Source of the DNA: Dallia pectoralis
Lineage: Eukaryota > Chordata > Actinopteri > Esociformes > Umbridae
NCBI GenBank assembly: GCA_029465975.1
Contig: CM055755.1
Coordinates: 8,496,427 to 8,560,426, forward strand
Reading direction: 5' to 3'
Length of the DNA stretch: 64,000 nucleotides
Positions 1 to 9,424 of this stretch are shown here, one piece after another. The translations under genes and the position numbers were made by a program. The first letter of the stretch is position 1. Every line of letters begins with the position of its first letter. Below the pieces are notes generated by a model. That model ran no database searches. It saw only the letters and a program-made list of their open reading frames with translations, and was not told where the DNA came from.

Positions 1-690
1 AACATGGCAACAGGTTCTTATGTTCATGCAATAATACTGTACATGAAACATGGCAACAGGTTCTTATGTTCATGCAATAATACTGTACATGAACCATGGC
101 AACAGGTTATTATGTTCATGCAATAATACTGTACATGAAACATGGCAACAGGTTATTATGTTCATGCAATAATACTGTACATGAACCATGGCAACAGGTT
201 CTTATGTTCATGCAATAATACTGTACATGAAACATGGCAACAGGTTCTTATGTTCATGCAATAATACTGTACATGAAACATGGCAACAGGTTCTTATGTT
301 CATGCAATAATACTGTACATGAACCATGGCAACAGGTTCTTATGTTCATGCAATAATACTGTACATGAACCATGGCAACAGGTTATTATGTTCATGCAAT
401 AATACTGTACATGAAACATGGCAACAGGTTATTATGTTCATGCAATAATACTGTACATGAACCATGGCAACAGGTTCTTATGTTCATGCAATAATACTGT
501 ACATGAACCATGGCAACAGGTTATTATGTTCATGCAATAATACTGTACATGAAACATGGCAACAGGTTATTATGTTCATGCAATAATACTGTACATGAAA
601 CATGGCAACAGGTTATTATGTTCATGCAATAATACTGTACATGAACCATGGCAACAGGTTCTCAATGTAAATGCAATAATACTGTACATG
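1..690. repeat. 46-bp minisatellite, about 15 copies, cut by the window edge
   Basis: The unit (for example aacatggcaacaggttctta followed by tgttcatgcaataatactgt and acatga) repeats every 46 bp from base 1. Copies differ mainly at two sites: ttctta versus ttatta, and gaaac versus gaacc. The two variants are interspersed, which suggests turnover by unequal exchange. The array probably continues left of the window. It lies in the presumed first intron of mlf1. Confidence 0.95.
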
Positions 691-775
691 CAACTAATAA
701 ACTATACATGAACTTGAAACTTGACAAAACAAATCGCCTTACCGTGACGAGCTGTAAAGTAAAAAAAGTGGGAAT

Positions 776-880
776 GAAAAAGGAGAGAATGGGAGAAAAG
801 GGAGAGAAAGGGAGAAAAGGGAGAGAAAGGGAGAAAAGGGAGAGAAAGGGAGAAAAGGGAGAGAAAGGGAGAAAATGAAA
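776..880. repeat. Purine-only tandem array, period about 19 bp
   Basis: Alternating gggagagaaa and gggagaaaa blocks form an uninterrupted purine tract on the plus strand. Reading frames through it give lysine/arginine/glutamate-rich strings that are a composition artefact. Homopurine tracts of this kind can adopt triplex structure. Confidence 0.9.
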
Positions 881-885
881 AGACG

Positions 886-2658
886 GAAGATGTCTTAAGG
901 AAGAGTGTTGTCTTAACACCAACCAATAGCCATTTGTTTAATTACCCATCTGTCGGACAACTGAATTAGAAAGTAATTACTTTCATCTGATTGTTTTGAA
1001 CAGTTTAAGAGCAAAAGTCATTTTACGTAGCCGTGTTATATTGAACATATAGCATATATGCATATCTTATTGCTTTAGTGGTGTAGCTCATCCTCAATCA
1101 ATGGTAATAAACATTCATACAGAATGGCTGCAGATATTTAAAGCCTCCGCAAAAGTGCATGGTCACATTAAACGGTGTGCATTATTAGGCAAAATACAGA
1201 TTAGCTATGCTACTTTATAAAAACACCATCAACTTAAAAATGTGTTCATTGTACATAATTCAAAGCAACACCCCAGACTACTCTGAAAGTACACGTCCCA
1301 AGAACAATTCAATGGTTAGTATGCAGAATAATCCAGGATTTATTTTTTTCACTGGTAAAATGTGACAAATAATTAATAGTTATAGCGACATTATACTACC
1401 ATTGTGTTATATTTGGTTCTGTTAGGACTGTGTGGAATATATAAAGATTACAATCATACACATGTGATCTTGCCTGACAAGTATAAAAGCTAAATGCCCA
1501 TTGACGCATCAACCTTTCAAAAGTATGTTATTTTTCAACTCTGCTTATAAGGCCAGCATCCTAGAGTCACCTCTTCACTGATGACGTGGAGATAGGTGTT
1601 TTTTGCAGGTACTATTTAATGGAGCTGTCAGTTAAGGGTCTGTTGAGGTTTCTGCTTCTCAAACTAGACACTCAAGTGTACTTGTCCTCTTGCTCAGTTT
1701 TGCACAGGGGCCTCCCACTCCTCATTCTAGTCTGGCTAGTACCAAACTGTGGTCTTAAGCATGTTCACTGAGTTTTGGCTCTTGATATGGTTGACTAGAA
1801 CACCATCACTCCACTCCACACCCATCCATTGAACTTTGCAAACTCCTTCAAAGTGATAGTTGGCCTCTCTGTAACCTTGTCCCACCGCCACTGTGTACAT
1901 GGGGCTGGAACATTTACCATTCAAAGACCTTCAAAGAGGGACTGTGTCATCCAGAAAATGTGATAGCGACGTTTATGGATTACAGATTGAGGTCAATTGT
2001 GAGGTAATTGTGTCCTCGTAAGGGCAATTTAATTTGTCTGTGTAAACTGGGAGCATCCACAGAACAGCAGCTGAATATGGACGCAAGCAATATATTTCAG
2101 TTTTTTTACTTTCTTCTTTATGTTTAATTACTATTTCCAAATATAAAATCAATGTCATCATTCAGTAATTTATTTTGAGTTTAAGCATTTTCTAATAAGG
2201 TATCAAACAGAACAAAACGTTAACCTACCATTAATGTAGGAATATGAAAGAAATCGACAGGGGATCTGAATACTATATCAATGCACTTGTCATTTACTTT
2301 GTCACTCATCAATATTCAGGAATAATTGTGGATTATCTGAGGGTGGGAGTTGGGCACACAATAATCATGCTTTAGAAACGTCCAGACCACCAGTGCACAA
2401 CTTATCCACATGCAGGTTTCTGCAACCTTAGTGATTTAAAAAAAACTCCTAAAATAGCTTGTGGTGATCTGGCTCAGGACTGTATTTATAATAGACGAGA
2501 TGAGTGAGGTGTGAGATAGTGAGTATCATGTAAAAACCTTAGTTTCCCCTGTAACACTGTTAGGTTTAGCCAAATGACAAGCAAACGTGTTGTCTTTTGA
2601 CCCGTCTCTTGTTTTTTTTAAAGTGAGCGGCATAACACAAAAATCTAACGACAGGTTT
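886..2658. other. Presumed mlf1 first intron, unique AT-rich DNA
   Basis: This lies just downstream of the mlf1 exon 1 splice donor on the minus strand. I looked for the next MLF1 coding segment (the human region beginning ESILAHRENMRQ) and did not find it, so exon 2 is probably left of the window. I recognise no transposon or RNA gene here. Confidence 0.5.
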
Positions 2659-2664
2659 ACTTAC

Positions 2665-2711
2665 GAGAAGAAGGGGTCCTCTTCAAACTCCCTGAGAAGA
2701 CTGTTAAACAT
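2665..2711 (-). CDS. mlf1: Myeloid leukemia factor 1, first coding exon (partial gene)
   Basis: On the minus strand an ATG at 2711-2709 opens MFNSLLREFEEDPFFS, 15 full codons plus two bases. A perfect gtaagt donor follows at 2664-2659. This closely matches the N-terminus of vertebrate MLF1 as I recall it (human MFRMLNSSFEDDPFFS), and the exon breaks at the same serine. MLF1 is a small nucleo-cytoplasmic adaptor that binds 14-3-3 proteins and has been linked to cell-cycle and lineage control; its paralogue MLF2 has a different N-terminus. The ATG has a purine at -3. Directly upstream, a pyrimidine tract ends in tag two bases before the ATG, so it could be a 3' splice site with a separate noncoding exon further right. 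The position downstream of rsrc1 in the same orientation matches vertebrate synteny. The remaining exons lie outside the window. Confidence 0.85.
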
Positions 2712-2789
2712 TTCTACCGGTGTTGGAGGGGAGGAAAATAAAAAAATATATAAATATATCTTGCAATAATTTGCTGTGCAAATCCAGCA

Positions 2790-3070
2790 GCTCCTATGAC
2801 CAGAGGTCCCCGAGTGACAACAGCCCCCCAGCGTGCAGGAACTAGAGGTTACTATCGAAACATGTCACTTTAGAACGCTGAGAAGATAAACCAGTAGACA
2901 CGTGACCTCCGTCGAGTCCTCCGATTGGCTGGCTATTCACAGTTCGAGAACTCGGGGTCGGAAGAACGGTCGTTTGACAGTGGCTGTCATGACAACGCCA
3001 ATATATAGCGAATTGAACTCGAACGAACGTAAAACGGTTAAGTAAAAATTTGTCGCAAACGTATGAATTG
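2790..3070 (-). promoter_or_regulatory. Probable mlf1 promoter and 5'UTR, CpG-rich
   Basis: This stretch just upstream of the mlf1 start is much richer in CpG than its surroundings. It contains an inverted CCAAT box (attgg within ccgattggctgg, 2921-2932) and a TATA-like ctatatattgg on the minus strand near 3000-3009. No transcription start can be fixed from sequence alone. The call rests on position and composition. Confidence 0.5.
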
Positions 3071-3235
3071 GGAATAATAGTGGACGCCTTACAATGCCAG
3101 TGAGTGATAGTGTCATCCCTGTTTGATGTTATCACTTTAGAAAACGAGATGGTTTCGGGCATCTCAAAAAATAATTCTCCCCAGGAAAATTCAAATACAA
3201 ATACCTGTATTATGTGGAAACATGTAGCATACCTA

Positions 3236-3640
3236 GTATCAGCCAATCAGCATTGAGGATTTGGAACACCATGTAGTTAACCTATTAGCCATGACGAGGT
3301 GTGATATGCCAATATAACATAGCAAAGAGTTGTCCTAGGACCTAATGCATAGTGTGTGTATATACATATATATATATACATATACCACGCCCACAGCATA
3401 GGGTCAATAAACACCTGCTCAACCATGGTGTAGTGGCCATACACCACACGCCTTGTGCCTTTATGCTGACATGAACCACAGCTTTTAACAAATAAACGTT
3501 CAGGGGCCAAAGCACCACATTTATAATTTCCTGGATACAGACATGTGTTCTTGCCATTATAAAGTGTCTTAAAATGGTAAAAACGTAATGTGCTCATACT
3601 AGGCCTACAGCCAATCAGCACCCAAGAAAACATATGAGCA
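3236..3640. mobile_element. Degraded interspersed repeat resembling a common salmonid DNA-transposon family
   Basis: Blocks such as agccaatcagcattgagg, a long tataccacg-type stretch, gtggccatacaccacacgcc and gccattataaagtg occur in the order I remember from a very abundant salmonid repeat (which reads agccaatcagcattcagg, ataccacgg, ttggccatataccacaaac, gctattataaactgg). The resemblance is from memory and the copy is old. agccaatcagca occurs at both ends in direct orientation (3241 and 3610). There is no coding capacity. It occupies most of the mlf1-rsrc1 intergenic space. Confidence 0.45.
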
Positions 3641-4978
3641 GGTTTATAATCATACCATGCATAATTACTTGTTTACTTTTCCAATTACATTGGTTTTTAT
3701 AGTGATTTGGCTCGTCATTGGTTTGTTGTTGGTTGATGTTGAAAAGTGGCCCTTTGTCTCAATGTTTAGTAGCAGCTGACTGTAAGGACACCCAGCTCTC
3801 TGGGACTGGGTCCCGCTACCCGACACTCTGGCATGTGGCTGACCGATGTAAGGAGGACCATCTGCTGAGATAGTTACAAACAGACCCTTAATGCCCACCC
3901 TCATCACAACACAAATGTACGAGGGGCGCGCACACACACAAACAGAAAATAGACCCGCATATGCAGACATGTAATGCAAAACACCCGGATAACACAGAGC
4001 AGCCCATTCATTTACTCAACTAAATTGGTCTCAAGTCAGACTAACATAGTTTGAGTCAAATTTGGCTTAACATATCCCCAAAAAGTATGTGAACTTTGCG
4101 TGAGATAAGGATTTATATTAATAAAATGTATACATGTATGAGACGTCGGTTAGTTTATGAATTTCAAGCAAATATTCAACTACAAAGACCAGGGAGCATT
4201 TCAAAAGCTTCATAAAGAGCAGTATTGATGGGTAACATGAACACATTTGAATATCTAAATATCTGCCTTAAGTAGGCGCCGAACTCAGTCACTGCTCCAT
4301 GACTGTCCTTCTTCACTATATGTTCACACATAAATGCACAAATCCATTCGGAGGCATTCGATTGGTTCAGCATTACCCCGAGTGGATGTCAGGCAAGGCT
4401 GTCTTGCTTTGCTCTAGTGACTCTTTGTGGCAGCCCGGGCACCTATAAGCTCAATTGCGGTTGTTGGTCAGGGAATGTATTCACCTCTACCGCACATGTG
4501 CTTGCATGATTACACTTTGAATTGCTTGGAACCAACTGTGTGATCCTTCCCAAAAACGTACCTTACAGGCATCATTGAACTTTCTTCTGAGAGCCTCAAA
4601 TAGGGATTTTGATCTTGGCATGTGTTCTAACACACCCATATGTTTAAGACAAAACCAGGCCTTGTTTTGCATCATCATCATGGAAGGCTGGACTCTCCAA
4701 AGTTACTCACTATGAGGTATGATTTTCTTACGAGGTCTGTTTGGGTGAATGTCATTGTTTAATGTTGTTAAAATGCCCCTTTAAATTGCATTAATGGTTT
4801 CAAAGTTACATTTTTTTGTGCGATGTGTTTATTGGGGTAACCTTTATCACATGTAGACACCTGCACTTATGTGTTTTAGCAGTTCAATATGTATATAGTC
4901 TGTTTTTATGCGTGTCATGAATGAGGGTAAAATAAAATAGACATAATTTGATGGTCACACAGATTTTCCCCCATCAAG
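3641..4978. other. mlf1-rsrc1 intergenic DNA
   Basis: Unique AT-rich sequence with only short open frames of no recognisable homology. It contains a second minus-strand AATAAA (4833-4828), a possible distal poly(A) site for rsrc1. I see no other feature. Confidence 0.5.
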
Positions 4979-4984
4979 TTTATT
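4979..4984 (-). terminator. rsrc1 polyadenylation signal (AATAAA)
   Basis: On the minus strand AATAAA lies about 407 bases after the rsrc1 stop codon. A GT-rich stretch (tctgtgtgacc) follows about 20 bases later, as expected for a cleavage site. The stop-to-signal distance gives a 3'UTR of about 420 nt. A second AATAAA at 4833-4828 is an alternative. Confidence 0.6.
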
Positions 4985-5070
4985 ACAAATAAGCAAAACA
5001 ATATTTTTTAAAAAGTTTCCTCAAGACAACAGCATAACTTGATAATTTCACCAACATGGTCTAGCAGAAT

Positions 5071-5134
5071 ACTGACTGAGAAGCATCACTTGTAGACTAT
5101 TTCACTAGAAATAGTCTACAAAACAGCAGTCAGT
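5071..5134 (-). other. Two-part hairpin in the rsrc1 3'UTR
   Basis: A perfect 13-bp inverted repeat (5090-5102 with 5109-5121, loop cactag) is nested inside a further 8-bp complementary pair (actgactg at 5071-5078 with cagtcagt at 5127-5134). Because it is transcribed in the rsrc1 3'UTR, the mRNA could fold into a 64-nt stem with an asymmetric internal loop. The stem pairing is read directly; any function is unknown. Confidence 0.7.
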
Positions 5135-5340
5135 GCACTCATAATAGCTCTTCCTTAAAGCATACAAGAGGTTTAAATCAGCTTCAACACAATTAATATA
5201 TGTCATCTACATCCAACAGGCATGAACATTTTTTTATGTACCTTCTTGTATATTTCAATTGCTAGTTTGGGCTAAAACCAAGAGAGATCCTTTATACATT
5301 TCCAAACGGAAGTAGAGTCACGCTTCAGCTGCACGTTAAA

Positions 5341-5385
5341 TCATGGAACTGGAATTCCCATGAGCCTCTAGGCGATGAGACACTA
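5341..5385 (-). repeat. Diverged duplicate of the rsrc1 C-terminal coding end, in the 3'UTR
   Basis: Minus-strand sequence just after the stop codon (tagtgtctcatcgcc then agaggctcatggga) aligns with the last coding segment at 5392-5437 (tggtgtcccttcgcc then agaggctcatggga). The offset is about 52 bp, with roughly 80 percent identity by eye and a 2-bp indel. It looks like an old partial tandem duplication of the part encoding SLRQERLMGSPVP, now untranslated because the first copy's stop codon precedes it. Confidence 0.75.
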
Positions 5386-5390
5386 TCTTG

Positions 5391-5483
5391 TTAGGGCACA
5401 GGACTTCCCATGAGCCTCTCCTGGCGAAGGGACACCAGTCTGTGAAGCCACATCTCGTCAGCTTTCTCCTTGTCCAGGAACAA
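5391..5483 (-). CDS. rsrc1: rsrc1 last coding exon (C-terminus and stop)
   Basis: After a minus-strand acceptor (catcctccag), 30 codons and a TAA encode LFLDKEKADEMWLHRLVSLR followed by QERLMGSPVP. This matches the extreme C-terminus of vertebrate RSRC1 as I recall it (human ends LIALRQERLMGSPVA). RSRC1, also called SRrp53, is a nuclear SR-related protein that acts in 3' splice-site selection and alternative splicing. The exon is in phase 0 with the preceding exon, which ends HPS; human has HPNLF across the same junction. The conserved C-terminus is intact, so the gene looks functional. The 3'UTR runs left to about 4960. Confidence 0.93.
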   Translation of the reverse strand: MFLDKEKADEMWLHRLVSLRQERLMGSPVP

Positions 5484-5907
5484 CTGGAGGATGGACACAT
5501 AGGAACAGAACATGGTTAGACATGTTAAAGCCACCAAAAAATAGAACATGTTACTGGGGTGATTAAAGGCACATAAATGTGTATGTGTGACTGCAACTCT
5601 GAGGCAAAGATGTGGTTGGGAAAGGAAGGGATACATTTGTGTTTTAAACAAAACAAGAATGCACCTGATTTCTGCAGAGTTCTTCATGTTTCATGTGAGT
5701 TCAATAATAAAGATAGAGTAAGAGAAGTACTTAGAGCCTGAAACAATTTATCCTATCATTCAAAATCTGCCAACATATCATATTCCTACATTAGCGGAAG
5801 ATTTTTGTCAGATATGTATTTAGTGCTTGTGTGTGTGTAACAAAACATCCCCACAAAGCATTGGGGTTACATTCTGGTATAGAAATGAAAGTTAAGGCGT
5901 TAGATCA

Positions 5908-6450
5908 AGTCAGCACTGTATGTCAGCACTGTATGTCAGCACTGTATACCAGCACTGTATGCCAGCACTGTATGCCAGCACTACATGACAGCACTACATG
6001 ACAGCACTGTGAATGACAGCACTGTGAATGACAGCACTGTGAATGACAGCACTGTGAATGACAGCACTGTGAATGACAGCACTACATGCCATCACTACAT
6101 GACAGCACTACATGTCAGCACTACATGTCAGCACTACATGTCAGCACTACATGAGAGCACTACATGCCATCACTACATGTCAGCACTACATGACAGCACT
6201 ACATGACAGCACTACATGTCAGCACTACATGACAGCACTACATGACAGCACTACATGACAGCACTACCTGACAGCACTACATGTCAGCACTACATGTCAG
6301 CACTACATGTCAGCACTACATGTCAGCACTACATGTCAGCACTACATGAGAGCACTACATGACAGCACTACATGTCAGCACTACATGTCAGCACTACATG
6401 ACAGCACTACATGTCAGCACTACATGACATTGACAGCACTGTGAATGACA
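5908..6450. repeat. 13-bp minisatellite (cagcactacatga type) with 15-bp variants
   Basis: The array opens with cagcactgtatgt/c units, passes through about six 15-bp cagcactgtgaatga units near 6005-6080, then continues as cagcactacatga, cagcactacatgt and a few cagcactacatgc or gagcacta units. A single 15-bp type unit reappears at the end. The zones suggest stepwise local expansion. Confidence 0.95.
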
Positions 6451-6989
6451 CCTCTACTGGGACTGCATTTTCACAGGATGTGTCAAATCTGAAGCCCCTC
6501 TGGGCCGGCGGCTCAAATATCTGCCACTATGGTCATGAATCCGACACACAGGTGCCATGACCACAGTGCCAGCAACACCAGGACGGTTGGTCTGGTGCAC
6601 AGGCATTTAGGTGCACTCATGGGTGCCACAACATAACCAATGGTTCCTCCCAAAAAATACCCGAAAGTGCAAATCACGCATTCTGGGCACTCCGGACAGG
6701 CTAAAATGAAAGTTGAAAAAAAAGAATAATATTTAAGCCCGGTTAGCTATTGTATCCTACTGGGAATGATTGTCTGTGGTAGGCCACTGGGGAAAATATG
6801 TTCAGTATATCGAGTGTCTATGGTCTAATAACTAATATTTATTTTATATGCAGCACACTAAGCATTGTAGAAAACACAGTCCCAGCATTCACAGCAGCCT
6901 TCCACTGAGAAGCACGGCTCGTGTGATAAAAACAAGCCATCTGAGGAAACGATCATTTCCATCTCCTCATATCCAGCGTCTCTGTGTTC

Positions 6990-7245
6990 ATATAACGACG
7001 TTCCATTTATCCGGCACGCGTGCGATAGCCCAGGAGAGCCAAATATGCCCCCGTCTGTTGTGTAACGCGCTTGTGAATCACTTAGCGCTCGCCTCAAACA
7101 CAGCGACTCGCACACGTTCGCGTACAGCCCGACACAGCGTGCACGGTGTAGCGCGTCGACTCGGTGTGTGTTATCTGCGCTCCGACACCGCGACTAGATC
7201 GGCACTCCCCCGGTCCGAGCCCTGTGCCGGCACGGCGCTAACCGG
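6990..7245. promoter_or_regulatory. Intronic CpG cluster
   Basis: I count about 33 CpG dinucleotides in roughly 250 bp, far above the flanking intron. Vertebrate CpGs decay when methylated, so this island is probably unmethylated in the germ line and may mark a promoter or enhancer. A plus-strand open frame of 135 codons spans it (6848-7255), but its protein looks like composition and resembles nothing I know. Function is inferred only from base content. Confidence 0.45.
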
Positions 7246-7540
7246 TTTGAGATGACACTATCTACAGAAGGGGTAATGGGGAATCATTATTCCTGATTGG
7301 CTCTTCCCCGCCTGGGGCATATTGCTGCCATAGATCAGGCTGTCGTGAGTTGATCTGCATGCGTCTTGGCCTAACTCACTTTCCCCCCGCCGGGAGATAA
7401 ATGACTCCGCACAGCCCTGCCAATGGGGGGGGGGGTGTCTCAGAGTAGACCGAGATTACAGCTAGGCTTCATTTCCTATCCTAAGGCCTTACTCTGCTGC
7501 ATGGATTGATATTCAGTATTGCAGTGGGTTGGGGGGGTGT

Positions 7541-7794
7541 GAGAGGGTGAGTTACACTGGGGTGAGTCTGTGTGTGTGTGTGTGTGACTTACACTGGGGT
7601 GTGTGTGTGTGAGGGTGACTTACACTGGGGTGTGTGTGTGTGTGTGTGTGTGAGGGTGACTTATACTTGGGGGGGTGTGTGTGTGTGTGATAGGGTGACT
7701 TACACTGGGGTGTGTGTGTGAGAGGGTGACTTACACTGGGGAGTGTGTGTGAGAGGGTGACTTACACTGTGTGTGTGTGTGTGTGTCTGTGTCT

Positions 7795-7851
<57 letters not shown>

Positions 7852-7857
7852 AGGGTG
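7541..7857. repeat. Tandem array of copied rsrc1 5' splice sites joined by GT microsatellites
   Basis: The decamer gacttacact (minus strand AGT|gtaagtc, the exon-intron junction of the exon ending at 7864) occurs at the true boundary (7857-7866). It recurs intact at 7759, 7728, 7697, 7617 and 7586. Two decayed forms start at 7658 (gacttatact) and 7549 (gagttacact). Copies usually carry flanking gagggt and ctgggg and are separated by (GT)n of varying length. The repeats lie downstream of the true donor, inside the intron. Confidence 0.9.
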
Positions 7858-7863
7858 ACTTAC

Positions 7864-7980
7864 ACTGGGATGTGCTAGTGTATCGCTGTCGTTGTAGCGG
7901 ATCGTCGTGGGCAGAGAGCTTATGTCTGGAAGTAGTAGAGGTAGGTCATCTGGTTCCAGCTTGACATCCACAGGCTCTAC
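7864..7980 (-). CDS. rsrc1: rsrc1 penultimate coding exon
   Basis: This is a 117-bp exon (39 codons, phase 0 at both ends) between an acceptor after a CA-rich tract (ending tgtgtttag at 7981) and a perfect gtaagt donor. It encodes VEPVDVKLEPDDLPLLLPDI and then SSLPTTIRYNDSDTLAHPS. Human RSRC1 has SVEPSEVK and later IPTAIKYQDDNSLAHPN in this place, so both ends are conserved. The middle is variable and shorter here. The VKLEP string fits a sumoylation consensus (hydrophobic-K-x-E), an inference only. The donor sequence has been copied several times in the following intron. Without splicing the frame would run into histidine/threonine dipeptides and stop near 7762. Confidence 0.9.
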
Positions 7981-9317
7981 CTAAACACACACACAGAGCA
8001 TCCCATCTTATATTCTGTTACTCTGGAGCTGCAAAACACAGCATCCTTTCCACAAGTTTGCAGGTTTTTCAGACTTCCTGGTTAGACGACTGGACATCCC
8101 GGTCACCCTTCTCATTCCATTCTCCTCTCCTCTCAAAACATGCAGCTTTTATTAACACAAGTGCAGAGGAATGAAAGGCATCAAACACAGTTCTGTGGTT
8201 GTCCAGCAGATGGCAGTACATTAGGCCTACACCAACACTGCCATCTGCCAGCAGATGGCAGTGTTGGTGTAGGCCTAATGTACTGAGAGGATTCCTCTGA
8301 GCTGTGGATGTGTGTGTGTGTGTGTGTGTGCCTTTGTTTAACACATGGAGTTTATGTAGCTGATGAGGTTGTTAGTGTAAGTGTGTGCATGTTTGTGTAG
8401 CCTGAGAGGCCAGGTGTCCCCCACACAGGTGGAACGGAAGGGGATTAGAAACCAGGGCTCATTCCATACACCATGCATCCACATTATGTCATTAGAGCCT
8501 CTATTTTAACTGTCTGGGTGTAAATCACTGGCTAATTGAGTGCCAAGTGGAGAGGGCTGTAGGTGTTTGGCCCCCTAGGGCCTGCCGGTGAACAAGGTTA
8601 GGAACTGAGGAGCACCTTAATTACGTTTCCACTTTGGTCATTTAGCACATGTTCCTATCCAGAGAGACTCAGTTAACATTGGCGCTTTAAACCCAGGTAG
8701 GTAGTACAACCAGACACCATCACATCCTCTCTGACTAATCGCACAGGCAAGCTGGAAAGAGAACGACAGAGGAGAAGCGAGACAGAGACGGAGAGATAGA
8801 AAGATAGAAAGAGAATTAAGAGAGAAACGGAGAGTAACAGACATAGTGATATGAAGACAGGTCCAAGTCCCAGTGCCTCTGCAAGCAATCTATCAACCAG
8901 CTCCACTTGTACTGTCAACTTTGGTCCTAACCCTCCCAAGGATCGCCAATGATTGCCAACAAATCTAATATCCTACACGTTTTCCCAGACAGGAGCATTT
9001 CGAGAATGACCTCTGTGCTTCTGCGGCTGACTGCGGCCTCGGCCGGGACACACACCGGGAAAAGAGCGGTAGACGGACAGAGACCCGACGCCGCAGCGGC
9101 TTTTGTGTAGGGAGCAGATGGGAAAACAGACCCGGCCAGCACCAGCGCTCTGCCGTCCCGACAAATGGACACAGCAAACCGCATTCAATAGGAATGGTTT
9201 CATTTGGGTTTGGAGGCTGCCCTCAGACAAATGGAATAAAACCGGAGGGAGATGGAAATCAAATAAGAGGAAGAAAGAAGCGCACACAGGGGTGGGCGAG
9301 GGAGAGAGAAAGCGCAC
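7981..9317 (-). other. rsrc1 intron (1.3 kb)
   Basis: Lies between exons 9318-9424 and 7864-7980. It contains a perfect inverted repeat (8214-8285) and a (TG)n run at 8309-8330. The segment 8740-8835 is GA-rich. Sequence around 8990-9090 is moderately CpG-rich. No other feature was recognised. Confidence 0.85.
8204..8285. repeat. Perfect 35-bp inverted repeat with a 2-bp spacer
   Basis: Arm 8214-8248 is the exact reverse complement of 8251-8285, with only ca between them. In addition the 13-mer cagcagatggcag occurs directly at 8204-8216 and 8249-8261. That arrangement is what a replication template switch at short homology would leave. The 72-bp palindrome can form a cruciform in DNA or a hairpin in rsrc1 pre-mRNA. 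Confidence 0.95.
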
Positions 9318-9424
9318 CTTGACACCGTCTCGGGTTGATTTGAAAGCCTGGGGAACAAAGGATTCGCTCTCGATTGCCTCAATGTCCTTTATCCTTCGCA
9401 CTTGCTCTGCCAGCGAGGTCCCCT
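9318..9424 (-). CDS. rsrc1: rsrc1 coding exon (conserved EQV..IKDIEAIES segment)
   Basis: This 107-bp minus-strand exon has acceptor tctgtttctag and donor gtgcgc. It contributes two bases of a split codon and then 35 codons: GTSLAEQVRRIKDIEAIESE followed by SFVPQAFKSTRDGVK. It matches the most conserved part of RSRC1 as I recall it (human [20 protein letters not shown]). Joined to the upstream exon the split codon is GAG (Glu), giving KLEEGTSL, which fits the human KEEDQATL in register. It ends in phase 0. The segment is charged and helical, part of the C-terminal coiled-coil. A 120-codon plus-strand open frame over it is its antisense shadow. Confidence 0.93.

Larger units (their letters stand above)
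5484..7863 (-). other. rsrc1 intron between the last two coding exons (2.4 kb)
   Basis: Bounded by the gtaagt donor at 7863-7858 and the acceptor ending at 5484. It holds the 13-bp minisatellite at 5908-6450, a CpG cluster at 6990-7245 and the splice-donor/GT array at 7541-7857. The remaining unique sequence (5484-5907, 6451-6989 and 7246-7540) shows nothing I recognise apart from a poly-G run near 7427-7436. Confidence 0.85.

Noticed and set aside
6848..7255. 135-codon plus-strand frame across the CpG cluster
   Set aside because: Serine/arginine/threonine-rich by base composition. No homology recognised and an overlapping frame is open on the other strand.
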